Source: Actinomadura sp. KC345
GTDB lineage: Bacteria > Actinomycetota > Actinomycetes > Streptosporangiales > Streptosporangiaceae
Assembly (NCBI RefSeq): GCF_004348515.1
Contig: NZ_SMKH01000005.1
Location: 1-64,000, forward strand
Direction of reading: 5' to 3'
Length of the DNA: 64,000 nt
Both the position numbers and the translations under genes were made by a program. A model generated the notes under the pieces. The model was given only the letters and a program-made list of their open reading frames with translations, did not search any database and was not told where the DNA came from. This document shows positions 41,734 through 50,490 of this stretch, in pieces. Position 1 is the first letter of the stretch, and each line of letters opens with the position of its first letter.

Positions 41734-43142
41734 CGGCTGAACACCCCCATCTGCGTCGGAGCGCCGACCTCCGGGTCGTCGGCTCCGACGGGTACGTACC
41801 GGACGCGGAAGCCGTGCGCGGACGCGACCCGGTCGGCCCAGGCGCGGAACTCGGCGCGCGTCCATTCGAAACGGTGGTCGGGGTGGCGCATCGCGCCCGG
41901 CGCCAGCCCCTCGTAGCGGACGTTGTGCTCGGCGTTCGGGGTCGTCACGACCACCACGCGGGGGGAGGCGTCCCCGAACACGACCCGCTCCACGGCCGCG
42001 AGGCGCGGCGGGTCGACGTGCTCGACGACCTCCATCAGGACGGCCGCCTCGTAGCCGCGGAACCGCTCGTCGGCGTAGGTGAGCGCTCCCTGGAAGACGT
42101 CCTGGACGCGGTCGTTCTCCCGGCGCGGCTGCTTGTCCCAGCGGAGCCGCCGCCAGGCATGGCTCAGCGCCCGGTGCGAGACGTCCGTACCGGAGACCTC
42201 GCTGAAGAAGGCGTCCTTGGCGAGCAGCGAGAGCAGCTTCCCGGAGCCGCAGCCAAGGTCGATGACGCGCCGGGCGTTCTCGTCATGCAGCGCCTGCACG
42301 ACCGCCTGCATGCGCTGCTCGGCGAGCGGGACGGACTTCTCCTCCGTCTCCTCTGCCGCCGGCTCCTCCTCGACCTCCGCGGGGTCGAGCGCCTCCTCGG
42401 GCGCGTCCTCGGCGTCGGCGAGGCGGCCCAGCGCGGTACGGACGAGACCACGCCGGTTGGCGAGGTACCGGCGCGTGATGGTGTTGCGGTCAGGGTGCGC
42501 GGCCAGCCAGCCCTCTCCCGACCGGATGAGCTTGTCCACCTCGTCCGGCGCCAGCCAGTAGTGCTTGGCGTCGTCCAGGACGGGCAGCAGCACGTACAGC
42601 TGGTTGAGCGCGTCGGCGAGCCGCAGGGTCCCGGTCAGGGTGAGCGTCACGTACCGGGAGTCGCCCCACTCGCCGAACTCCGGGTCGAGCGGGACGGGCA
42701 CCGCCGACACGTCCCAGCCCAGCGGCTCGAAGTACCGCTCGGCCTGCCGGGCCCCGCCCCGGCACGGAAGGGCCGGCAGGACGATCTCCAGCGGGATCGG
42801 CGTCTCGGCCAGTTCGGGCCGCGGGTCGCAGCGTCCGCGCATGGCGGTACGGAACACGTTCGCCATCGCGGACGCGAGCAGCGAGGAGGCGGCGTACGGG
42901 CGGTCGTTCACGTACTGGCCGAGGGAGAAGTCCGGGGTGCCCCTGCCACGCGTGCGCACGAGCTTGACCGGATCGACGTCGAGCAGAAGCGCCGCCGTGC
43001 AATGCCGCTCGCCGGCATCGGGGTAGAAGACGTGCGCCGTGCCGAAGGACTGCTCGAACCGCTGTACCCGGTCGGGGTGCTTGTGCAGCAGGAATCCCAG
43101 GTCGGTCGCCTGGTCCATGGAGGTGGTGATCGTCAGAAGCAC
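41730..43142 (-). CDS. hen1: 3'-terminal RNA ribose 2'-O-methyltransferase Hen1
   Basis: This bacterial Hen1 of 470 residues is close to the 465 of C. thermocellum Hen1. The N-terminal half (1-250) is the Pnkp-ligase-activating region. After an acidic Glu-rich linker (about 245-270) comes the methyltransferase with SAM motif IDLGCGSGKLL and the metal-site cluster Glu371, Glu374, His375 in EVVEHV. It methylates the 2'-OH at the break before ligation, so repaired RNA resists re-cleavage at the same place. The GTG start fits the conserved N-terminus LGFLLHKHPDRVQ. Confidence 0.95.
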   Translation of the reverse strand: MLLTITTSMDQATDLGFLLHKHPDRVQRFEQSFGTAHVFYPDAGERHCTAALLLDVDPVKLVRTRGRGTPDFSLGQYVNDRPYAASSLLASAMANVFRTAMRGRCDPRPELAETPIPLEIVLPALPCRGGARQAERYFEPLGWDVSAVPVPLDPEFGEWGDSRYVTLTLTGTLRLADALNQLYVLLPVLDDAKHYWLAPDEVDKLIRSGEGWLAAHPDRNTITRRYLANRRGLVRTALGRLADAEDAPEEALDPAEVEEEPAAEETEEKSVPLAEQRMQAVVQALHDENARRVIDLGCGSGKLLSLLAKDAFFSEVSGTDVSHRALSHAWRRLRWDKQPRRENDRVQDVFQGALTYADERFRGYEAAVLMEVVEHVDPPRLAAVERVVFGDASPRVVVVTTPNAEHNVRYEGLAPGAMRHPDHRFEWTRAEFRAWADRVASAHGFRVRYVPVGADDPEVGAPTQMGVFSR

Positions 43143-43251
43143 GCCTCAAGTCTGGCGGACCCCGCCAAACGCACACATCGGTTTTTCCGTATCGATGATC
43201 ACGAAAAGCGATTGCGGGCGCGTTCACCGGACCGACAGAATCCCCATCGAT

Positions 43252-44082
43252 ATGAGCAGACATCCCCGCCGGATGACCGCCCAGGAGACCGTGGAGATCC
43301 TCGGCCGCGGTGACTATCCGGCGCCCTCCGGCCGCACCGTCTCGATCGCCGAGAGCCTGGCCCGGGCCGTGCAGGGCACCATCTTGTACCGCCCAGACGA
43401 ACTGGACGAGCTTCTCCGGCGCCTCCCCGCGGCCACCCGCGGCGCGGAGACGCGCATAGAGGTCACCGGCGAGACGACCCTCGCCGCCGCGCACCGGCTG
43501 TGCGCTCCGGAGACGGCCCCGTTCGCACTCAACTTCGCATCCGCGAAGAACCCGGGCGGTGGATTCCTGAACGGGGCGCACGCCCAGGAAGAAGGACTCG
43601 CCCGCTCGTCCGGCCTGTACGAGTCGCTGTGCTCCGCCAGGGAGTACTACGACTTCCACCGCGCCCAGCGCGACCTCCTCTACAGCGACCACATGATCTA
43701 CTCGCCGGACGTGCCGGTCTTCCGGGACGACGCGGGGCGGCTGCTGGAGGAGCCGTACGAGGTCGCCTTCCTGACGTCCCCGGCCCCCAACCGCGGCGCG
43801 ATCGACGACGCCGAGAAGGCGGCACGGATAGGCGGCGTGCTCCGGCTGCGCGCCCGCAAACTCCTCGCCGTGGCGCTGGCCAACGGGCACCGGCGGCTGG
43901 TCCTGGGCGCCTGGGGATGCGGTGTCTTCCGCAACGACCCGGCAGAGGTGGCCGAGGTGTTCGCCGAGCAACTCCGCCCCGAGGGCCCGTTCGCCGGCCG
44001 CTTCGAGCACGTCGTCTTCGCGGTCTGGGACACCGCCAAGGGCTCCCCCAGGCACACCGCCTTCCAGAACGTGTTCGCCTGA
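43252..44082 (+). CDS. TIGR02452 / microbial PARG-like ADP-ribose glycohydrolase
   Basis: This 276-residue protein has the macro-domain PARG signature: NFASAKNPGGGFLNG (GGG at 102-104) and QEE at 112-114, the catalytic Glu pair. GAWGCGVFRNDP and the C-terminal VVFAVWDT are typical of TIGR02452. It should remove ADP-ribose from proteins or nucleic acids. The start is ATG 43252, with ATG 43273 possible. It diverges from hen1-pnkp across 109 bases, so the RNA-repair operon and this gene may share control. A link between RNA-end repair and ADP-ribosylation damage is inferred from position only. Confidence 0.88.
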   Translation: MSRHPRRMTAQETVEILGRGDYPAPSGRTVSIAESLARAVQGTILYRPDELDELLRRLPAATRGAETRIEVTGETTLAAAHRLCAPETAPFALNFASAKNPGGGFLNGAHAQEEGLARSSGLYESLCSAREYYDFHRAQRDLLYSDHMIYSPDVPVFRDDAGRLLEEPYEVAFLTSPAPNRGAIDDAEKAARIGGVLRLRARKLLAVALANGHRRLVLGAWGCGVFRNDPAEVAEVFAEQLRPEGPFAGRFEHVVFAVWDTAKGSPRHTAFQNVFA

Positions 44083-44085
44083 CAA

Positions 44086-44128
44086 GGCGAGGCCCGCGGC
44101 GGGACGTTCCCCGGCGCGGGCCTTCGCC
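44086..44128. terminator. Hairpin between PARG-like and LLM genes
   Basis: GGCGAGGCCCGCG pairs with CGCGGGCCTTCGCC with one bulge, between the ends of two convergent genes. Confidence 0.6.
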
Positions 44129-44133
44129 GCGGG

Positions 44134-45060
44134 TCACACCTTGGACAGGACCTCGGAGGCCAGCAGCTCCAGGTGGTCCAGGTCGTGCATGTCGAGGACC
44201 TGCAGGTAGACGCACTCGGCGCCCAGCCGCCCGAACTCGCCGATCTTGTCGACGAGTTCGCCGGGCGTGCCGGCCAGCCCGTTCTCGCGCAGCTCCGGCA
44301 CCTGCCGCCCGATCGCGTCGGCGCGGCGCTCCACCTCGGCCTCGTCGCGGCCGCAGCAGACCACCTGCGCGGCCGACAGGACCGGCGGCCGCTCCCGGCC
44401 GGCCTCGGCGCACGCGGCGCGGACCCGCTCGAACGCGGCGCCGGTGTCCTCCACCTGGTGGAACGGGACGTTGTACTCGTCGGCGTACGCGGCGGCCAGG
44501 CGCGGCGTCCGCTTCGCCCCGAACCCGCCGATGATGATCGGCGGGCCGCCCGCCTGGACGGGCTTGGGCAGCGCGGGCGACTCGGCCAGGGTGTAGTGCC
44601 CGCCGCTGAACGCGAACGTCTCCCCGGCGGGCGTCCTCCACAGCCCGGTGAGGATGCGGAGCTGCTCCTCCATCCGCTCGAACCGCTCGCCCAGGCCGGG
44701 GAACGGGATGCCGTAGGCGGTGTGCTCCTCCTCGAACCAGCCCGTCCCGATGCCGAAGTCGACCCGTCCGCCGCTCATCTGGTCGACCTGCGCGACCGCG
44801 ATCGCGAGCGGCCCCGGGTGCCGGAAGGTGGCGGCCGTGACCAGGGTGCCGAGCCTGATCCGGCTCGTCTCCCGGGCGAGCGCGCCCAGGGTGATCCAGG
44901 AGTCGGTCGGGCCCGGCTCGCCCGCCACGTCGCCCATCTTGACGAAGTGGTCGGAGCGGAAGAACGCGTCGAACCCGAGGTCCTCCGTCGCCTTGGCGAC
45001 CGCCAGCTGTGTCTCGTAGCTCGCCCCCTGCTGGGGCTCAGTGAAGATCCGAAGTCGCAT
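44134..45060 (-). CDS. LLM-class flavin/F420-dependent oxidoreductase
   Basis: This luciferase-like TIM-barrel oxidoreductase has 308 residues. Family features are FDAFFRSDHFVKMGD, the loop IRLGTLVTAATFRHPGPLA, GRVDFGIGTGWFEEEH and PPIIIGGFGAKRTPRLAA. Actinobacterial members of this group (TIGR03560-like) generally use cofactor F420. The substrate is unknown. It lies 43 bases downstream of the secreted DUF11-like gene on the same strand and may be co-transcribed with it. Confidence 0.88.
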   Translation of the reverse strand: MRLRIFTEPQQGASYETQLAVAKATEDLGFDAFFRSDHFVKMGDVAGEPGPTDSWITLGALARETSRIRLGTLVTAATFRHPGPLAIAVAQVDQMSGGRVDFGIGTGWFEEEHTAYGIPFPGLGERFERMEEQLRILTGLWRTPAGETFAFSGGHYTLAESPALPKPVQAGGPPIIIGGFGAKRTPRLAAAYADEYNVPFHQVEDTGAAFERVRAACAEAGRERPPVLSAAQVVCCGRDEAEVERRADAIGRQVPELRENGLAGTPGELVDKIGEFGRLGAECVYLQVLDMHDLDHLELLASEVLSKV

Positions 45061-45103
45061 GACTCCATCTTGCTACCCGCACGGACCCGTCCATGCCACC
45101 CGG

Positions 45104-45649
45104 TCAGTGCGGGTGCCGCGCGCCGGCGCGGGACGTCGCCAGGGCCGGCTCGGCGACGACGTGGCCGGCGGCATTGGCGACGCGCACGGCCGGGAACCTG
45201 CGCGTGGCGCTCGCCTTGCGCCAGGTCGCCGTCCCACGCACGGTGATCTTCTGCCCGGCCGCGGCCCGCCTGGACACCTTGGCCCTGATCGACCCCTTGG
45301 AGCTGCCGCCCTTCTTGAGCGTGCCGAGGCGGCAGACGACCTTGCGCCCCTTGGACTTGCAGTGCTTCTCACCGGACACGAAGGCCAGCGATCTCGGCAG
45401 CGTCGTCCGGAACACCGCCTTGCCGGACTTCGCCGGGCCCTTGGCGGTCACCGTGAACGTCCACTCGTAGGTGCGTCCCGGGAGCACGTCCTTCTTGGAC
45501 GCGGCCGTGCGGAGCACGACGCCGCCCTCGTCGGCGTGCGCCCCAGGGGCGGTGAGCACCGTCGCCGTGAACACCGTCGCCGCGAGCACCGTCGCCAGCA
45601 GCGGCGCCGCCAGGACGAGACCGTGCCCTTTCCATGTCCGGATCATCAT
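45104..45649 (-). CDS. Secreted DUF11-like domain protein
   Basis: This exported 181-residue protein has a signal peptide (1 to about 39, ending GAHA). A single beta-sandwich of the DUF11/CARDB type follows (VLPGRTYEWTFTVTAKGPAKSGKAVF, then a Cys pair CKSKGRKVVC). The rest is Lys/Arg-rich, so the mature protein is strongly basic. The gene begins with two ATG codons, and AGGGGG is better spaced for the second (45646). It may bind the anionic cell envelope. Its role is unknown. Confidence 0.78.
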   Translation of the reverse strand: MMIRTWKGHGLVLAAPLLATVLAATVFTATVLTAPGAHADEGGVVLRTAASKKDVLPGRTYEWTFTVTAKGPAKSGKAVFRTTLPRSLAFVSGEKHCKSKGRKVVCRLGTLKKGGSSKGSIRAKVSRRAAAGQKITVRGTATWRKASATRRFPAVRVANAAGHVVAEPALATSRAGARHPH

Positions 45650-45864
45650 GAAACCCCCTGTGGCCTGCGCTTATCTTGCGGACATGTCCGTTGTAGCGAC
45701 CCCGCGCCCGTCCGCCTAACGCCACGCCGGTGTGTCGTCACAGACAGTCACCCTTGGCCCGCTCGCCCGGGTCGGGGGGCGTTCCTCGGGGAAACACCTG
45801 CGCTGTCAGAGGCGCACGCTGTTGAATCGGCAATGACCCCCGACCCCGACCAGGGAGTTCACCG

Positions 45865-46890
45865 ATGGCTGTCTTCGGCGTCGACTACTCGTGGGGCCGC
45901 CCGGGCGTGGCCGCTCTGAAACGCGCCGGGGTGAAGTTCGCCTGCCGCTACCTCTCGCACGACACGACCGGCAAGAACCTGACGCGCGCGGAGGCCGACG
46001 CCCTCTCCGACGCGGGCATCTGGGTGGTGGTCGTCTGGCAGAACACCAAGGACGGGCCGCTCGGCGGGCGGTCCGCCGGGGAGGCCGACGCGAGGGACGC
46101 CGCTCGCCAGGCCGTGGCCTGCGGCATGCCGGACGGCCGCCCGATCTACTTCGCCGCCGACTGGGACGCCTCTCCGGGCCAGCAGGACGCGATCAACGCC
46201 TACCTCGACGGCGCGGCGAGCGTCCTCGGCCGCGACCGGGTCGGCCTCTACGCGGGCCACGGGCCGATGAAGCGCGCGTTCGACGCCGGGAAGATGGCCT
46301 ACGGCTGGCAGACCTACGCCTGGTCGGGCGGCCGGTGGGACTCGCGCGCCCAGCTCCGGCAGTACCTCAACGAGCAGACCATCAACGGCGCGGCGGTCGA
46401 CTACAACCGAGCCGTGGCGGACGACTACGGGCAGTGGCGCGTCGGCGTCTCGCCGGAGGGAGACGACATGCCCGGCTACGTATCGGTCGGCACCGGCACC
46501 GAGCAGCGGCTCGCCCCCGGCCAGTGGACGGACGTCAGCTGGGAGACCGAGTACTCCGACCAGGAGCACCAGCACTGGGACCAGGGCGGCCCGAGCGTGC
46601 TGACCGGCTCCGCCCGCTACAGCCTCACGGTCGGGGCGACGGTCACCGGCGTCCCCGCGGGGACCCTCATCCAGGCCCGCGTGGTCGAGGTCGAGATCGA
46701 GGACACGAGCAAGTACGAGGCGGGCCCCATCCAGGACGTCCTCTCCACCGGAGACAGCACCAGCGTGGTGTACGGGCTCGCCGCCGACACCGTCAGGGAG
46801 GGCCACCGGGTGCGCTTCCAGCTGGTCCAGCACGGCACCGCCGACGCCGCCGTCACCGGCGGCAGCGCCAAGGTCTTCTTCTGGAGATGA
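45865..46890 (+). CDS. DUF1906 glycoside-hydrolase-like protein
   Basis: This 341-residue protein has an N-terminal DUF1906 domain (1 to about 195), a TIM-barrel relative of GH25 lysozymes and of M. tuberculosis Rv2525c. It includes FGVDYSWGRPGVAALKRAGV, PIYFAADWDA and the closing GAAVDYNRA. The C-terminal 140 residues form an unrecognised beta-rich domain. No Sec signal is seen at the start, and Rv2525c-like proteins can be Tat-exported, but no twin Arg is present here either. It may act on cell-wall glycan. It is a single gene, convergent with the methyltransferase gene. Confidence 0.83.
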   Translation: MAVFGVDYSWGRPGVAALKRAGVKFACRYLSHDTTGKNLTRAEADALSDAGIWVVVVWQNTKDGPLGGRSAGEADARDAARQAVACGMPDGRPIYFAADWDASPGQQDAINAYLDGAASVLGRDRVGLYAGHGPMKRAFDAGKMAYGWQTYAWSGGRWDSRAQLRQYLNEQTINGAAVDYNRAVADDYGQWRVGVSPEGDDMPGYVSVGTGTEQRLAPGQWTDVSWETEYSDQEHQHWDQGGPSVLTGSARYSLTVGATVTGVPAGTLIQARVVEVEIEDTSKYEAGPIQDVLSTGDSTSVVYGLAADTVREGHRVRFQLVQHGTADAAVTGGSAKVFFWR

Positions 46891-46904
46891 CCCGGGCGCG
46901 GCGG

Positions 46905-48242
46905 TCAGCCGCGGACGAGGGTGGCCAGGCACTCCACGTGGCGGGTCATCGGGAAGGCGTCGAAGGCGCGCAGGGTCTCCAGCGTCCAGCCGCGCTCACC
47001 GAAGTAGGCCAGGTCGCGGGCGAGGGTCGCGGGGTCGCAGGACACGTAGGCGATCTTGCGGCCGGCGAGCCGGGTGATCTGCTCGACGACGTCGCGTCCC
47101 GCGCCGGTCCGGGGCGGGTCCAGGACGACGACGTCGGCACGCCGCACGCGCTCGCCGCCCTGGTGTCCGCCGCCGCGCTTGTTCTGCGCGCGGGACCCGC
47201 CGGACGCGCGGCCGAACTCCAGCTCCGCGACGACCTCCTCGACGGCGCCACGCTCGATGGAGACGTTCGGCAGGTCGCGCAGGTTGAACCGGGCGTCCCG
47301 GGCGGCCTGCCCGTCGGACTCGACGCCGACGACGAGCCCGTCCGGCCCGATCCGGTCGGCGAGGACGCCGGCGAACAGGCCGACGCCGCAGTACAGGTCG
47401 AGGGCGATGTCGCCGGGCTTCGGTTCGAGGGCGTCCAGGACGGCGTCGGCGAGGAGCTGCGCCGCGCCGGGGTGGACCTGCCAGAAGCCGCTGCCGCTGA
47501 CCTGGAACAGCCGCCCGGAGACCTCCTCGCGGACGTAGGGCGGGGAGGAGCCGGGCTCGGTCTTGCCCCGGACGAGCCGGACCGGCACGTCCAGCCGCGG
47601 CACCCGGATCTTGCGGCGGTCGCGCCCGCGCAGCACGACCAGGCGGTCGCCGGTGGTCGCGGAGACGATGCCCTCGACGCCGGTCGCACCCGGCCAGCGC
47701 TTGCGCTCGACGCCCATCAGCTCCACGCCGGGGTGGGCGATCAGGCATTCGTCGATGGGCTCGATGTCGTGGGAGCGGTGCCGGCGCAGGCCGACGGCGC
47801 CGGACGAGACGGCGAACTGGACGCGGGTGCGCCAGCCGAGGCCGGGCGGCGGCGCCACGTCGGACTCGACCGGGTAGGGCACCTCCTCGACGGTCACCGT
47901 GCGGGTGATCCCGGCCAGGCGCTGGAGCTGCTCCTCGACCACGGCGGCCTTCAGGGCGCGCTGGGCGGGCAGCGAGGCGTGCTGCCAGTCGCAGCCGCCG
48001 CAGCGTCCGGGGCCGGCGAACGGGCAGGGCGGCTCGACGCGGTCCGGGGACGCCTCGATGACCTCCACGGCGTCGGCGCGGAGGAAGTTCTTGGTGCGCT
48101 CGGTGACGCGGGCCCGCACCCGTTCGCCGGGCAGGGCGTGCCGGACGAAGACCACGCGGCCCTCGTGCCGGGCGACGCAGAAACCGCCGTTGGCGACGTT
48201 GCCGACCTCGAGTTCGAGGACGTCGGGCTCCAGATCAGTCAC
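46905..48242 (-). CDS. TRAM-domain class I RNA (uracil-C5) methyltransferase
   Basis: This 445-residue TrmA/RumA-type enzyme has an N-terminal TRAM RNA-binding domain (VLELEVGNVANGGFCVARHEG). An iron-sulfur cysteine set follows (CPFAGPGRCGGCDWQH). The Rossmann methyltransferase has LDLYCGVGLFAG, DPPRTGAG and catalytic Cys in YVSCDPATLARD. It methylates a uridine in rRNA or tRNA. GTG 48242 is chosen because the family N-terminus begins there and it overlaps the upstream permease stop. It is the orthologue by position of M. tuberculosis Rv2689c. Confidence 0.9.
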   Translation of the reverse strand: MTDLEPDVLELEVGNVANGGFCVARHEGRVVFVRHALPGERVRARVTERTKNFLRADAVEVIEASPDRVEPPCPFAGPGRCGGCDWQHASLPAQRALKAAVVEEQLQRLAGITRTVTVEEVPYPVESDVAPPPGLGWRTRVQFAVSSGAVGLRRHRSHDIEPIDECLIAHPGVELMGVERKRWPGATGVEGIVSATTGDRLVVLRGRDRRKIRVPRLDVPVRLVRGKTEPGSSPPYVREEVSGRLFQVSGSGFWQVHPGAAQLLADAVLDALEPKPGDIALDLYCGVGLFAGVLADRIGPDGLVVGVESDGQAARDARFNLRDLPNVSIERGAVEEVVAELEFGRASGGSRAQNKRGGGHQGGERVRRADVVVLDPPRTGAGRDVVEQITRLAGRKIAYVSCDPATLARDLAYFGERGWTLETLRAFDAFPMTRHVECLATLVRG

Positions 48243-50268
48243 GGTCCGAAACACTACCGGCACCCGGGGGCGCCTTGGGCCGCGGCGGCCGGCGCGAGGA
48301 CCCGGCCCCGGGCGGCTCGACCCGTCCCTTGAGCCGGTCGGAGGAGGCGAGCTGCCACGGAACGCTCGTCACCATCACGCCGGGCTGGAACAGCAGCCGG
48401 CCCTTCAGCCGCAGGGCGCTCTGGTTGTGCAGGAACTGCTCCCACCAGCGGCCGACGACGTACTCGGGGATGAACACGGTGACGACGTCGCGGGGGCTCC
48501 TGCGCCGGACGCCCTTGACGTAGGCGAGCACGGGACGGGTGATCTCCCGGTACGGGGAGTCGAGGATCTTCAGCGGGACGGGGATGTCGAGGGCGTCCCA
48601 CTCGTCCTGGAGCCGCTGGGACTCCGCGGCGTCCACCGCCACCGTCACCGCCTCCAGCGTGGAGGGCCGCGTGGCGCGGGCGTAGGCCAGGGCCCGCAGC
48701 GTCGGCTTGTGGATCTTGGAGACGAGCACGATGCCGTGGTTGCGGGCGGGCAGCACGACGTCCTCGCCGGAGGGCACCAGCTCGTCGGCGACCCGGTCGT
48801 AGTGCCGCCTGATCGCCTTCATCAGCAGGAACAGGACCGGCATCGCGATGCAGACGATGTAGGCGCCGAGCGTGAACTTGGTGACCAGCACGACGGACAG
48901 GACGATGCCGGTCAGGGTGGCGCCGAACGCGTTGATGCCCCGGGAGGTCCTCATCCGGCGGCGCCGCGCCGGGTCGCTCTCGCGGGCCAGCAGCCGGTTC
49001 CAGTGCCGGACCATGCCGATCTGGCTGACGGTGAAGGAGACGAACACGCCGACGGTGTAGAGCGGGATCAGCCGGCTGACGGACGCGTCGAAGGCGTAGA
49101 TCAGCGCCCCGGCCATGACGGCGAGGATGATGATGCCGTTGCTCAGGGCCAGCCGGTCGCCGCGGGTGTGCAGCTGGCGGGGCAGGTAGCGGTTCTGCGC
49201 GAGGACGGAGCCGAGGACGGGGAAGCCGTTGTAGGCGGTGTTGGCCGCGAGGAACAGGATCAGCGCGGTCATGACGGCGACCATCGCGAACCCGGGGCTG
49301 AAGTTGCTGAACACGGTGTGCGCGACCTGCGCGATCACCGGCTCGGAGTGGACGACCTCCGCGCCGGTGGCCGGGTCGTACAGGTGGCTCCCCTGCGTGG
49401 GTTCGGAGAACTTGGCGTCGGTGATGTAGGCGAAGGCGGTCACCCCGCCGAACATCGTCATCGCCACGAGCCCGAGGAGCAGCAGCGTCGTGGCGGCGTT
49501 GTGCCCCTTCGGCTTGCGGAACGCCGGTACGCCGTTGCTGATCGCCTCGATGCCGGTGAGCGCGGCGCAGCCGGAGGAGAACGCCCGGAGCAGCAGGAAC
49601 ACCAGGGCGAATCCGGCGATGTCGGCCTCGTCCCCGCGCAGCTCGTAGTCCGCGCTCTCGGCCCTCAGCTCGGTGCCGGAGAGCAGCCGCACCACGCCCC
49701 ACGCGAGCATGCCCAGAATGGAGATCATGAACAGGTAGGTGGGGACCGCGAACGCGACACCCGCCTCCTTGATCCCCCGCAGGTTCGCGACGGTGAGCAC
49801 GGCGAGGACGCAGATCGCGGCGAGGACCTCGTGCGGCTGGATGAACGTCAGCAGCGCCCCGAGGTTCTCCACGCCGGCCGACACCGACACCGCCACGACC
49901 AGCGTGTAGTCGACGATCAGCGCGCTCGCGACGACGATGCCCCAGTTGCCGCCGAGATTGGTGGTGGCGACCTCGAAGTCGCCTCCGCCGCCCTGGTAGG
50001 CACGGACGTTCTGCCGGTACGACGCGACCACCGTCAGCAGGACCACCACCACGGCCGCGGCCACCCACGGCGAGTAGTGGTACATCACCAGGCCGCCCGC
50101 GGCGAGGGCGATGAGGATCTCCTGCGGCGCGTACGCCACCGAGGACAGCGCGTCGCTGGCGAAGACCGGAAGTGCGATGCGCTTGGGCAGGAGCTGTTCG
50201 TGCTGCTGTGAACTGCTCAGAGCACGGCCGAGGAGCACCCGCTTCGTCAGGTCCGGAAGCTTGGACAC
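48235..50268 (-). CDS. APC-superfamily permease, KimA-like potassium transporter
   Basis: This 677-residue membrane protein has about 12 helices (SDALSSVAYAPQEILIALAAGG, GGGGDFEVATTNLG) and a cytoplasmic C-terminal domain (about 480-677). It resembles the KimA/YdaO potassium importers. It sits divergent from ceoB-ceoC, which encode TrkA-type potassium regulators, supporting a role in K+ uptake; earlier annotations call such proteins amino-acid permeases. GTG 50268 is preferred, with TAGAGT eight bases upstream suggesting a leaderless transcript. GTG 50313 is in frame but lacks support. By order it equals M. tuberculosis Rv2690c. Confidence 0.87.
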   Translation of the reverse strand: MSKLPDLTKRVLLGRALSSSQQHEQLLPKRIALPVFASDALSSVAYAPQEILIALAAGGLVMYHYSPWVAAAVVVVLLTVVASYRQNVRAYQGGGGDFEVATTNLGGNWGIVVASALIVDYTLVVAVSVSAGVENLGALLTFIQPHEVLAAICVLAVLTVANLRGIKEAGVAFAVPTYLFMISILGMLAWGVVRLLSGTELRAESADYELRGDEADIAGFALVFLLLRAFSSGCAALTGIEAISNGVPAFRKPKGHNAATTLLLLGLVAMTMFGGVTAFAYITDAKFSEPTQGSHLYDPATGAEVVHSEPVIAQVAHTVFSNFSPGFAMVAVMTALILFLAANTAYNGFPVLGSVLAQNRYLPRQLHTRGDRLALSNGIIILAVMAGALIYAFDASVSRLIPLYTVGVFVSFTVSQIGMVRHWNRLLARESDPARRRRMRTSRGINAFGATLTGIVLSVVLVTKFTLGAYIVCIAMPVLFLLMKAIRRHYDRVADELVPSGEDVVLPARNHGIVLVSKIHKPTLRALAYARATRPSTLEAVTVAVDAAESQRLQDEWDALDIPVPLKILDSPYREITRPVLAYVKGVRRRSPRDVVTVFIPEYVVGRWWEQFLHNQSALRLKGRLLFQPGVMVTSVPWQLASSDRLKGRVEPPGAGSSRRPPRPKAPPGAGSVSDRD

Positions 50269-50278
50269 GGAGAAAGAC

Positions 50279-50284
50279 TCTAGC
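50279..50284 (-). promoter_or_regulatory. -10 element for the KimA-like gene
   Basis: TAGAGT on the minus strand lies eight bases before GTG 50268, without a ribosome-binding site. The rest of the 222-base divergent gap holds the ceoB ribosome-binding site. I see no conserved c-di-AMP riboswitch core in it. Confidence 0.45.
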
Positions 50285-50490
50285 CCTCGGAGGGAACCGC
50301 GCTTCGCAGGCACCGCTGGAAGCTGGTTGGGTAGTACTCGCCTGGGCGGATGTGTAGTTTTGCAGCCCGGCAGGGATCATTCACAGGAAACGATCCTCGG
50401 GTGCGGCACGGCGTCGGAGGCGCAGCGACGAACCGTGCACGGCGCGGGGGTACAGGGGGAGCGTCCCCCTGGACGGAAGAAGGAACGGCC

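Noticed and set aside
42084-42095. Near-match to a CebR box (GAGCGCTC core)
   Set aside because: It lies inside the hen1 coding sequence, lacks the outer bases of the palindrome, and similar cores inside other genes are expected in this DNA.
45865-46890. Phage endolysin or prophage remnant
   Set aside because: The DUF1906 domain is lysozyme-like, but no holin, tail or integrase gene is near and such proteins are ordinary in actinobacteria.
50269-50490. c-di-AMP (ydaO) riboswitch before the KimA-like gene
   Set aside because: KimA relatives elsewhere can have one, but this gene appears leaderless and no ydaO core sequence is seen on either strand.
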